This document shows, piece by piece, positions 1 through 7,327 of a stretch of 64,000 nucleotides of DNA; position 1 is the stretch's first letter, and each line of letters begins with the position of its first letter. The DNA is taken from the NCBI GenBank assembly GCA_942493305.1, contig OW818686.1:124001-188000 (forward strand), read 5' to 3'. The stretch comes from UBA7672 sp030824255 (GTDB taxonomy: Bacteria > Pseudomonadota > Alphaproteobacteria > Caulobacterales > Hyphomonadaceae). The notes under the pieces are model-generated. The model saw only the letters and a list, made by a program, of their open reading frames with translations. It did not search any database and had not been told where the DNA came from. Position numbers and translations under genes: made by a program.

Positions 1-639
1 AACACGACGGCGGACGTGAAGGCAGAATGCGACATCACCTGCACCTCGTCCAACGCGACGCAGGTAGTGGAACACATCGCAGCCGAATGGGGCGTCGACA
101 CCGTGATCATGGTTCCCGACGAGTTCCTCGCCCGGAACGTTGCCGCCAACACGGATATCCGGATCATCGCCTGGCAGGGCCATTGCGAGGTTCACGTCAA
201 GTTTTCGGGCGAGGACGTGCGCCAGATCCGCGAGGCGCATCCGGGCGCAATTGTGCTGGCGCACCCGGAATGTCCACCGGATGTCCTTGAAGAAGCCGAC
301 TTTGCGGGCTCAACATCGGCCCTGTCGAGCCACGTCAGGGAATCGGGCGCCCAGAAAGTCGTCCTCCTGACCGAATGTTCGATGAGCGATAATGTCGCCG
401 CGGACAATCCCGGCGTGGAGTTCGTGAAGCCATGCAATCTCTGCCCTCACATGAAGCGCATCTCGCTGGAGAACATCTACGACGCGCTGGTCTCGATGAA
501 GCACGAGGTGACCGTGCCGGAGGACATCCGCGTGCGGGCGAAGGCGGCGATCGACGCCATGCTGGCGCTGGGCAAGCCGGCGACCACGCCGAAGTTCAAG
601 GTGGGCGACGGCGTGCGCGTGCCGGTCGAGGTGATATGA
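1..639 (+). CDS. nadA: Quinolinate synthase, C-terminal part (5' end outside window)
   Basis: This enzyme condenses iminoaspartate with dihydroxyacetone phosphate to quinolinate in de novo NAD synthesis, using a [4Fe-4S] cluster. The frame is open from base 1, so the gene is cut by the window edge; about 212 residues are visible and an internal GTG at 16 is not the real start. The visible part carries the family signatures: a Cys in 'CTSSNA' near the start, a second in 'HPECPPDV', and a third in 'CNLCPHMKRI', which together match the three cluster ligands of NadA. It is followed by a short overlapping gene and then nadB and nadC, all on the same strand, which is the expected pathway cluster. 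Confidence 0.95.
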   Translation, partial: NTTADVKAECDITCTSSNATQVVEHIAAEWGVDTVIMVPDEFLARNVAANTDIRIIAWQGHCEVHVKFSGEDVRQIREAHPGAIVLAHPECPPDVLEEADFAGSTSALSSHVRESGAQKVVLLTECSMSDNVAADNPGVEFVKPCNLCPHMKRISLENIYDALVSMKHEVTVPEDIRVRAKAAIDAMLALGKPATTPKFKVGDGVRVPVEVI

Positions 640-1118
640 AGCCACGTCACACGATGCGCAAAATGGTGGCAATCTTCGGATGCGCGGTGGCGCTTTCGGG
701 GATGGCGCCAGCCGTGGCCGACGATGTGACGGGCGACTGGCTGTTCGACACGTCCAAGTTCGCGGGCGATGACTGCCAGATCTCGGGTCGCATCACCTTC
801 ACCGCGACGCCGGTGAAGAACACCTACAACTGCGTGTTCGAGAGCGAGCAGATCTGCGGCAAGCTGAACGGCGATCTCTACATCCGCGTGCGCCAGACCT
901 GCACGGCGCAGCGCATCGGCAAGCAGGTGGCCATCAAATCCCAGGTCGACAAGATTCTGGAGCGGCGGCCGGCCATTCCGTATCCGGAGGATTACTACCT
1001 CGCGGACAATTTCATCCTGCAGATCGCACCCAACAAGGCCGAGATGAACGGCTCCCACTATGACGAGCAACGCCAGCTCAAGGCACGGTTCTGGCGCGAC
1101 GTCGAGCTGATGTCGTAA
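636..1118 (+). CDS. Exported protein of unknown function, coupled to nadA
   Basis: A 160-residue protein starts with an ATG that overlaps the nadA stop in an ATGA arrangement, with GAGGTG a few bases upstream, so translation is probably coupled to nadA. Residues 1-30 look like a signal peptide (basic start, hydrophobic 'MVAIFGCAVALSGMA', then an Ala-rich cleavage region). The mature part begins 'DDVTGDWLFD' and holds four Cys residues that could form disulphides in the periplasm. I do not recognise the family. Its place inside a NAD-synthesis cluster may be only co-transcription; nothing in the sequence shows a role in that pathway. Confidence 0.75.
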   Translation: MKPRHTMRKMVAIFGCAVALSGMAPAVADDVTGDWLFDTSKFAGDDCQISGRITFTATPVKNTYNCVFESEQICGKLNGDLYIRVRQTCTAQRIGKQVAIKSQVDKILERRPAIPYPEDYYLADNFILQIAPNKAEMNGSHYDEQRQLKARFWRDVELMS

Positions 1119-1133
1119 GAGCAAGAACGGGGA

Positions 1134-1183
1134 CGGGATGACGCAAGACACATTGTGGCGCTTCAGCGCCACGCGCATCCCAG
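1134..1183. repeat. Intergenic palindrome before nadB
   Basis: A perfect stem GTGGCGC / GCGCCAC (1155-1161 and 1166-1172, loop TTCA) is enclosed by GGGATG (1135-1140) and CATCCC (1176-1181). No T-run follows, so it is not a classic terminator. It resembles an intergenic palindromic element or an mRNA processing hairpin. It contains the GTG at 1155 that could otherwise be read as a nadB start. Confidence 0.5.
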
Positions 1184-1205
1184 CACAACAGCCGGACTGC
1201 AATCC

Positions 1206-2735
1206 GTGACCACGCAACGCGACATCCTGATTGTCGGCGCGGGGCTCGCCGGTCTTTTCCTCGCGCTGAAGCTGGCGCCGCGGAAATGCACGGTGATCGC
1301 GCTTGCGCCGCTGGGCCAGGCGGCAGCCAGCGCATGGGCGCAGGGCGGGCTGGCGGCGGCCCTGTCGCCGGAGGACCTGCCCTCCCTGCATGCAAGCGAT
1401 ACGGTGGCGGCGGGCGCAGGCATCGTCGATCCGGTGGTCGCGCGGCTGATCGCGGAGGACGGGCCGCATCGCGTGCGTGACCTCCTGGAGCTTGGGGTGC
1501 CGTTCGACCGGACGGGCGATGGAGAGCTGGCGCTTTCGCTGGAGGCTGCGCACTCGCGGGCGCGGGTGGCGCGCGTCTCTGGCGACCTTGCCGGCAAGGC
1601 GATCATGGAGGCGCTGAGCTATGCCGTCGCCTCGTCCGCACACATCGAGATCATCGAGCGCGTGAAGGCGCTGGCGCTGCTGCAGGACACGAATGGCCGC
1701 GTGGCGGGCGTTCTGGCGCATGATGCGGGCGGCAAGCTGGTTGAGCTGCGCGCACGCGAGACCGTGCTGTGCGCGGGCGGATCGGGCGGGCTGTATGCGA
1801 TCACCACCAATCCGCGCTCATCCCAGGGCGATGCGATCGCGATGGCCTATACGGCGGGGGCGCTGATTGCGGACCCTGAGTTCGTGCAGTTCCATCCGAC
1901 AGCGATCGATATCGGGCGCGACCCTGCCCCGCTGGCGACAGAGGCGTTGCGTGGCGATGGCGCGCATCTGGTGGACCGGACGGGACGCGCGTTCATGAAA
2001 AACTATCATCCGCTGGCGGATCTTGCGCCGCGCGACGAGGTGGCGCGTGCGATCCACTCCGAGCGCGAGGCGGGGCGCGGGGCTTTCCTCGATTGCACGA
2101 AGGCGGTCGGCGCGCATTTCCCCGAGCACTTCCCGACGGTGTTTGCGACGTGCGAGAGCGCGGGCATCGATCCACGCGTGGCGCCGATCCCGGTTGCGCC
2201 GGCGATGCACTATCACATGGGCGGCGTGGTGACGGACCTGTGGGCGCGGACGTCGCTGGAGGGCTTGTCAGCGTGCGGCGAGACGGCATCGACGGGCGCG
2301 CATGGCGCGAACCGGCTGGCGTCAAACTCGCTGCTGGAAGCCGTGGTGTTTGCAGAGCGCGCGTCGCGACGGCTGAAGAATGCCGAGCTGAAGGAGCCGG
2401 GAGAAGCAACCGCTGTTGCGCCACCGGAGCTGAACGAGCTGTCGCTGGTGGAGCTGCGCAAGCGGATGCACGGTCAGGTGGGCGTGGTGCGCGAGGCCAA
2501 GGGGCTTGGCGCGACGCTCGACTGGATCGCGGCGGCGCGCGCGAATGTGGGCGATGCGCGGGCGCTGGTCGCAGCGCATCTGATTGCCGCCGGCGCGCTG
2601 GCGCGGCAGGAAAGCCGTGGGGGGCATTATCGCAGCGATTATCCGGAAACGCTCGCGCCACGTCGCACCTTCATTCGCAAGGGCGCTGACGGACGACCTG
2701 TGATCCACCATGCCGCGACAGCGGACGGAGTTTGA
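1206..2735 (+). CDS. nadB: L-aspartate oxidase
   Basis: This flavoprotein oxidises L-aspartate to iminoaspartate, the substrate of NadA. The 509-residue form from GTG 1206 begins 'VTTQRDILIVGAGLAGL', placing the FAD-binding GxGxxG at residues 11-17. Other succinate dehydrogenase/NadB-family motifs are visible: 'FVQFHPTA', 'RGDGAHLVDRTGRAF', 'HYHMGGV' and 'LASNSLLE'. An upstream in-frame GTG at 1155 would add 17 residues, but it lies in a strong hairpin and has no ribosome-binding site, so 1206 is preferred. The C-terminal helical part is typical ('ESRGGHYRSDYP'). The gene overlaps or abuts nadC. Confidence 0.95.
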   Translation: MTTQRDILIVGAGLAGLFLALKLAPRKCTVIALAPLGQAAASAWAQGGLAAALSPEDLPSLHASDTVAAGAGIVDPVVARLIAEDGPHRVRDLLELGVPFDRTGDGELALSLEAAHSRARVARVSGDLAGKAIMEALSYAVASSAHIEIIERVKALALLQDTNGRVAGVLAHDAGGKLVELRARETVLCAGGSGGLYAITTNPRSSQGDAIAMAYTAGALIADPEFVQFHPTAIDIGRDPAPLATEALRGDGAHLVDRTGRAFMKNYHPLADLAPRDEVARAIHSEREAGRGAFLDCTKAVGAHFPEHFPTVFATCESAGIDPRVAPIPVAPAMHYHMGGVVTDLWARTSLEGLSACGETASTGAHGANRLASNSLLEAVVFAERASRRLKNAELKEPGEATAVAPPELNELSLVELRKRMHGQVGVVREAKGLGATLDWIAAARANVGDARALVAAHLIAAGALARQESRGGHYRSDYPETLAPRRTFIRKGADGRPVIHHAATADGV

Positions 2736-3600
2736 GTTGACCCATCTTCTGCCTATCCCCGCCCTGCCAGACGTAGTGATCGAGCCGCTGGTGCGCCTTG
2801 CGCTGAGCGAAGACTTTGGCCGCGGCGGTGACATCACGACGGATGCGGTGATCCCGGCGACGGAACGCATGATCGCGGTGATGAATGCGCGCGAGGCAGG
2901 CGTGGCGGCAGGGTATGACGCGGCGCGCCTGGCGTTGCGGCTGGTCGATGCGTCGGCGACATGGACGACGATCACCGAGGAAGGCGAGGCGTTCGAGGCG
3001 GGGGCCCAGCTTGTGCGCGTGGAAGGATCGGCGCGGTCAATCCTCATGGCCGAACGGGTGATGCTGAACTTCATCGGGCCGCTGTCAGGCGTGGCGACGC
3101 TGACATCGCAATTTGTGGCGCAAACGACGGGCACGAAGGCGCGCATCACCTGCACGCGCAAGACGACGCCGGGCTTCCGTGCGCTGGAGAAGCGCGCTGT
3201 GCGGCTGGGCGGCGGGGTGAACCATCGGCTGGGGCTCGATGACGCCATCCTCATCAAGGACAATCACATAGCAGCGGCGGGCGGCGTTGAAGCCGCGATG
3301 AAACGCGCGCGGGCGGCGGTGGGCCATCTGCGCGCGATCGAGATCGAGGTGGACCGGCTGGACCAGATCCGCGAGGCCCTGCCCTTCGCGCCGGATGCGA
3401 TCCTGCTCGACAACATGTCGACGTCGATGCTGACGGTGGCGGTGGACCTGATTGCGGGCCGCGCGAAGACGGAAGCCTCCGGCGGCGTGCGGCTGGAGAC
3501 GGTGGCGGCGATTGCGAAGACGGGCGTGGACTTCATCTCCGCCGGCGCACTGACGCACTCGGCGGTCAACCTCGATATCGGGCTGGATTACGAGGGGTAG
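2710..3600 (+). CDS. nadC: Nicotinate-nucleotide pyrophosphorylase (carboxylating)
   Basis: The enzyme converts quinolinate and PRPP to nicotinate mononucleotide with loss of CO2, the third step after NadB and NadA. Signatures include 'DFGRGGDITTDAV' near the N-terminus, 'CTRKTTPGFRALEK' and 'GGGVNHRLGLDDAILIKDNH', which carry the basic substrate-binding residues of the quinolinate phosphoribosyltransferase family. From ATG 2710 it is 296 residues and overlaps nadB by 26 bp. A TTG at 2737 has a better-placed GGAG (2727-2730) and would give 287 residues; both lengths suit the family. Co-transcription with nadB is very likely. Confidence 0.95.
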   Translation: MPRQRTEFELTHLLPIPALPDVVIEPLVRLALSEDFGRGGDITTDAVIPATERMIAVMNAREAGVAAGYDAARLALRLVDASATWTTITEEGEAFEAGAQLVRVEGSARSILMAERVMLNFIGPLSGVATLTSQFVAQTTGTKARITCTRKTTPGFRALEKRAVRLGGGVNHRLGLDDAILIKDNHIAAAGGVEAAMKRARAAVGHLRAIEIEVDRLDQIREALPFAPDAILLDNMSTSMLTVAVDLIAGRAKTEASGGVRLETVAAIAKTGVDFISAGALTHSAVNLDIGLDYEG

Positions 3601-3625
3601 GCCACCGGACCGCCGGGCCCGATGG

Positions 3626-4717
3626 TCAGAGCGGTCTGCCTGCCTCGACGGCTTCGGGCGCGTGGGCCAGAACTTCGTCGGCTTCGATCGAGACGGTGAT
3701 CAGCGAGGCCAGCGCGTCGGCGGGCACGTTGTCGAGCCCGTTCTCCATGCCGGTTTCGCCATCCGAACCGTCGATCACATCGAGGATCGCTTCATGCTGG
3801 CGGCTGGCGTCCAGCGCGATGCGGGCATTGGTCCATTCCTTCGTCGTTTTCGGGAAACGATAGAAGATGTGGGTGCCGATCTCGGCGGTTTCGACGAGGC
3901 CGGGGGCCCAGTACGGGTTCACGTAGTCCGTATGATAGTGGGTCGCCTTGTTCGTCATCGGCGTGTTCAGGCCGAGCATGACGTGAAGCGCGATGTCCTT
4001 CGCACGATCCCAGGCGATGCCGAACGGCTTGTGACGGACCGATCCATCGCAGGTGAAGGTGAACTGGCAGCCCGTGTCGCGATACTGGCCCTGATAGACC
4101 ACTTCGCAGGTGGTTTTCGGGAAGCGGGGATCGCGCACGCGGTTCATCACCACTTCGGCGACAGCCAGCTGGCCGGTCGTGTCTTCGGAGCGGGCTTCGT
4201 AATAGACGGCGCGGGCGAGGCAATCGAGCTGGCGGTCGACGCCGGCGAAGGATCCCAGATCGTCCAGCGTGAAGTCGACAAGGCCCTTGAGGGCGATGCT
4301 GTCGCGCGAGCGCATGGTCAGCCCGCCGACGAGATCGACCAGGCCTTCATTGATGTCAAAAGCGGCCGGGGAGGCTTCGAGCTCCAGCGAGGCCGGCGTG
4401 GCGCGGTTGGAGAACATGCCCGGCTGGAGGCCAGCGAACTGGACCTCTTTCTGGCTCTGTTGTTCGGCCGCAATGGTCTCGGCGAGGACGGCAGCCTCGT
4501 TGAGATAGACTTCCTGGGATTTCTGATCGCTGAAACGTTGAGCAACGAGCGGACCGCCGAAGGCGAACACCGCAGCGCACGCACCGATCGTCAGCGAGCG
4601 CTGACGCACCTGGCGTTTGTCGGCCACAGACATACCCGTCCACCACCTTGCGACGGCTGTAGTCGCCGCCTTCAGATGCACGAGAGTAGGCCCGATAGAT
4701 TTCGGGAGCTTTAACAA
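3626..4717 (-). CDS. SleB-like cell wall hydrolase, membrane-anchored
   Basis: This 363-residue protein has an N-terminal cytosolic stretch, one hydrophobic segment at roughly residues 42-60 ('SLTIGACAAVFAFGG'), and then a periplasmic region. Residues from about 165 match the Hydrolase_2 (SleB/CwlJ) domain: 'LDCLARAVYYEARSE' with the catalytic-type Glu, 'AVAEVVMNRV', 'CQFTFTCDG', and 'NKATHYHTDYVNPYW'. Members cleave peptidoglycan, and in alphaproteobacteria such proteins are housekeeping wall enzymes rather than spore lysins. It converges with nadC, ending 25 bp from it. The gene-free stretch 4718-5209 upstream contains TTAAC and GANTC motifs, so cell-cycle control is possible but unproven. 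Confidence 0.85.
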   Translation of the reverse strand: MLKLPKSIGPTLVHLKAATTAVARWWTGMSVADKRQVRQRSLTIGACAAVFAFGGPLVAQRFSDQKSQEVYLNEAAVLAETIAAEQQSQKEVQFAGLQPGMFSNRATPASLELEASPAAFDINEGLVDLVGGLTMRSRDSIALKGLVDFTLDDLGSFAGVDRQLDCLARAVYYEARSEDTTGQLAVAEVVMNRVRDPRFPKTTCEVVYQGQYRDTGCQFTFTCDGSVRHKPFGIAWDRAKDIALHVMLGLNTPMTNKATHYHTDYVNPYWAPGLVETAEIGTHIFYRFPKTTKEWTNARIALDASRQHEAILDVIDGSDGETGMENGLDNVPADALASLITVSIEADEVLAHAPEAVEAGRPL

Positions 4718-5209
4718 GCAGTCTTCCCTTTACCTTGATTAACCGACTTTGCGGTTTGGACGCCCGCGCGCGTCCGACAGACACTCCACCATTCACCCGT
4801 CGCCTGTACTCTTGTTAACGCTGTGCGACGTCAGCCGCCCTAACGGGCCCTTTGTTTCCGGGCAAGTCCGGAATGTTCTTGACTCTTCCCTCGCAAACAG
4901 CGCGCCACGGGAGCCAGGTTCTGACCCACTCAACCAGCGGGCGACCTGTTAACTTTTGGCGTTTACGAATTGCCCCTCTTTTCAACGGGCCCGAACCCGC
5001 CCGAGGAGTCCAGATAGGGGCGGTTGGCCTTTGGGCAACACCCCGGCGGGAATCCCGCTGACGCCGATTTGAGACGGAAAAGGCCAGTTTCCCTAGGGAA
5101 ACCGACTCCTGTGGATAACGCCCAGCCGGGGCCGGCTGGCCGGTGTTCGGCAATCTCCGGCCGAACTCAGCAGAATTGCATGCAATTCCGGACGCTCAGC
5201 CCGATCGCG
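4718..5209. promoter_or_regulatory. 492-bp intergenic region with DnaA-box, TTAAC and GANTC motifs
   Basis: I see no convincing gene here. It holds one perfect DnaA-box sequence (TGTGGATAA, 5110-5118), TTAAC half-sites at 4739, 4815 and 4949 (a fourth, at 4711, lies just inside the wall-hydrolase gene), and GANTC methylation sites at 4881, 5006, 5050 and 5104. A perfect 16-bp palindrome GTTTCCCTAGGGAAAC spans 5087-5102. The region is upstream of the SleB-like gene (minus strand) and downstream of the 5210-5713 gene, so it must contain the hydrolase promoter. The exact promoter is not identified. Confidence 0.4.
5087..5102. promoter_or_regulatory. Perfect 16-bp palindrome, possible operator
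   Basis: GTTTCCCTAGGGAAAC is its own reverse complement with no spacer. It lies 8 bp from a consensus DnaA box and next to a GACTC site. Spacerless palindromes of this size are typical of dimeric DNA-binding proteins, but no regulator gene lies nearby to assign it to. Confidence 0.35.
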
Positions 5210-5713
5210 TCAGTACAGGAGGTAGGCGAGATAAAGCTCGACCTCGTAGACCTCACTCCCGCTCTCCTCACCCACGTCCGCACGCGCAGTGAAGAACAGG
5301 CCCTCCAGATCGTCGAGACCCTCATAGGACGCGCCCTGGATCAGGCGCCAGTCGGCCTCCTGATCGGCAGGATCAAGCATCTCTTCTGACCAGGCGTCAT
5401 CTGGCAGGCAGGCCCGAAGCGTAGCGATTTGTTCGCCGATGAAGCGGGCTGCGACGCTCTCGCTGGGGAAGCGCCAGAAGCAGGTGTAAACGCTGTCCCA
5501 CTCGTAATCGAGCACGCAGCTGGACGCGCCCGGCAGGTGGAAGGCGGCGTCGTAATACTGGTCGGCGAGCTCTTCGCCCGTGATCGCCGTGAAGTCCGAT
5601 CCTGCCTCATCCAGCAGGCGGGTGACGTCGGCGCAGGACGCCTGCGCCTGCGCGGCCGGCGCAACGGCGAATGCAATCGCGAATGCGGCTGCAGCGAACA
5701 GTGCGGTCTTCAT
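5210..5713 (-). CDS. Exported protein of unknown function
   Basis: The product is 167 residues with a clear Sec signal peptide at residues 1-23 ('MKTALFAAAAFAIAFAVAPA', cleavage near AQA). The mature protein is acidic, with Cys residues at the start ('ASCADVTRLL'), middle and in 'LRACLPDD', so a disulphide-stabilised periplasmic protein is likely. GAGGGG sits 7 bases before the ATG. I do not recognise a family. It lies downstream of, and on the same strand as, the PhoX-family gene would be read only after that gene; the two face the same direction but with the PhoX gene upstream by 103 bp, so they could share a transcript. Confidence 0.7.
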   Translation of the reverse strand: MKTALFAAAAFAIAFAVAPAAQAQASCADVTRLLDEAGSDFTAITGEELADQYYDAAFHLPGASSCVLDYEWDSVYTCFWRFPSESVAARFIGEQIATLRACLPDDAWSEEMLDPADQEADWRLIQGASYEGLDDLEGLFFTARADVGEESGSEVYEVELYLAYLLY

Positions 5714-5816
5714 GTCAGGCCCCTCGACGCAGCGAGATTCCGCCTCGCCGCGTTTGCGGTCAAGAGCATCGGACAGGAGACACGCAAACTATCCTGCGTG
5801 GAAGGCGCAGCGCGCC

Positions 5817-7253
5817 CTAGACCATCCGCATGGCTTGGGTGCGGACGCTGTCCCAAGCGCCCGTTATGGCGAGCGTTATGCCGGGGCGCTGCATGTTGAC
5901 GAACAGGGTCTGCCCATCGGGGGAGAAGCACGCGCCGCAGAATTCGGATTTGCCGGCGTCAGCGTTGCGGGCGAGCGTGTAGATCAGGCCATCGGGGGTC
6001 ACGGCGCGGATGAAGTTGTCGTCGTCGCCATCCTCGCAGACGATGAGTTCGCCGCGCGCCGAGGCGACGAGGTTGTCGCATTTCTCGAACTCGCCGACGC
6101 CGGTGCTTTCGACGAAAAGTTCAAGCTCGGCGGGGGCTTCGGTTTCGCGGGCGTGGCCTTCGAACAGGCTGGGGACGTAGCGCCAGATCTGGCCAATGCC
6201 AGCGGGGCCGCCAGATGTGGCGGCGAAATAGATGGCGGGACCCGCAGCTTCGAGCGCGAAGGCCATGCCCTCCCCGCGCGCAAAGATGGCGGCGCCGGCC
6301 TTGTGACCGCGCAGGCGGAGATCGCCATCGGGCGCCTCGACGTCCGCCATGTCGATCCAGCGGACAGCATATTTGCGATTGGCGATCATGCGGAGGGAGG
6401 GGTCGCCGCCCTTGTCCTTGGACCAGTTGCGTGTGTCGGCGCCGGCCTGTTCGACGAAGGCGAGCGCCTGAAGGCGGCCGCCCTTGCCCAGATCGCCACG
6501 CGCGACGGGGAGGAAGCGGTAAAAGAGGGAGTCGCCGGTGTCTTCCGTCAGATAGACAATGCCGGTGGCGGGATCGACGGCGGCGGCTTCATGCTCGAAC
6601 CGGCCCATGGCGGTGAGCGGCGTGGGGGCGACGGGTGTGGTGAGCGCGGCGGGGACTTCGAAGATGAAGCCGTGACGCTGGCGCGCTTCGGGGCCAGCCA
6701 CGAGTTGCGTTTCCTCGCAGGAGAGCCAGGAGCCCCATGGCGTGGGGCCGCCGGCGCAGTTGACCGCCGTGCCGGCAAGCGAAAGGTGCGAGCGTTCCAC
6801 GCGCATCGTGCGCATGTTGACCAGCAGCGTGGTGGTTCCGCCAGCGAAGGGCGCGCCGCTCGGGGCGACGTCGTAGACGCGGTCAGCAGCGATCTTCCTG
6901 GCGCGCGAGAGATCGGCGCCGAAAGCGGACATGGGCGATGTTGCGCCCAGCTCATGGTTGCGAACGATGAGGCAGCGGGTGGGATCGCCGTCCACCGGGA
7001 AGGCGGCCATGCCGTCATGGCTGCCTGGCTCGAGCAGGCCATCGGACATTTCATCGCCGGCGCGCGAAAGCACGGTGTAGGTGAGCCCCGGCGCGAGATC
7101 GAGCAGGCCTTTGGGATCAGGCGTCAGCGGCAGCGCCGACACGCGTTGGCGGACGGCGGGGCGTGCGGGGGTGGCGCAGCCTATCAGCTGCAGCGCGGGG
7201 GCGGCGACAGCCATGCTAGCGGCGGACCGGATCAGGCTACGGCGGGACAGCAT
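5817..7253 (-). CDS. PhoX/DUF839-family protein (putative secreted phosphatase)
   Basis: This 478-residue protein has the start 'MLSRRSLIRSAASMAVAAPA' followed by a Cys in 'LIGC', so it could be a Tat substrate, a lipoprotein or both. The body matches the DUF839/PhoX beta-propeller family: 'VRNHELG', 'GGTTTLLVN', 'NCAGGPTPWGSWLSCEET', 'DPATGIVYLTEDTGDS', and 'DNLVASARGELIVCEDG'. PhoX enzymes are calcium- and iron-dependent alkaline phosphatases, and the 'CAGGxTPWGxWLSCEE' motif supplies one metal-site Cys and acidic ligands. Function as a phosphatase is inferred from family only, because many DUF839 proteins are uncharacterised. GGAGG lies 6 bases before the ATG. The 3' neighbour is the exported protein at 5210-5713. 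Confidence 0.85.
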   Translation of the reverse strand: MLSRRSLIRSAASMAVAAPALQLIGCATPARPAVRQRVSALPLTPDPKGLLDLAPGLTYTVLSRAGDEMSDGLLEPGSHDGMAAFPVDGDPTRCLIVRNHELGATSPMSAFGADLSRARKIAADRVYDVAPSGAPFAGGTTTLLVNMRTMRVERSHLSLAGTAVNCAGGPTPWGSWLSCEETQLVAGPEARQRHGFIFEVPAALTTPVAPTPLTAMGRFEHEAAAVDPATGIVYLTEDTGDSLFYRFLPVARGDLGKGGRLQALAFVEQAGADTRNWSKDKGGDPSLRMIANRKYAVRWIDMADVEAPDGDLRLRGHKAGAAIFARGEGMAFALEAAGPAIYFAATSGGPAGIGQIWRYVPSLFEGHARETEAPAELELFVESTGVGEFEKCDNLVASARGELIVCEDGDDDNFIRAVTPDGLIYTLARNADAGKSEFCGACFSPDGQTLFVNMQRPGITLAITGAWDSVRTQAMRMV

Positions 7254-7327
7254 GGGAGGCCTCCGGAGTTCGGTTGGCCGCCCTCTAGCGCGGTTGCGCG
7301 CGCCGGTGCGTGAAGATTTTGTGGCGC

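Noticed and set aside
1155..1205. Upstream GTG start for nadB
   Set aside because: The GTG is the first codon of a strong hairpin and has no ribosome-binding site; the homologous N-terminus begins after GTG 1206.
4815..5153. 112-codon open frame on the minus strand in the gene-free interval
   Set aside because: It is Arg/Pro-rich without a signal, motif or ribosome-binding site, and runs through the palindrome and DnaA box, so it looks like a chance frame in G+C-rich DNA.
4718..5209. Chromosome replication origin
   Set aside because: Only one DnaA box, no A+T-rich unwinding region, and no dnaA, hemE, gidA or par genes nearby.
5580..7313. 577-codon open frame on the plus strand opposite the PhoX-family gene
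   Set aside because: Shadow frame; the minus strand shows the DUF839 motifs and a ribosome-binding site.
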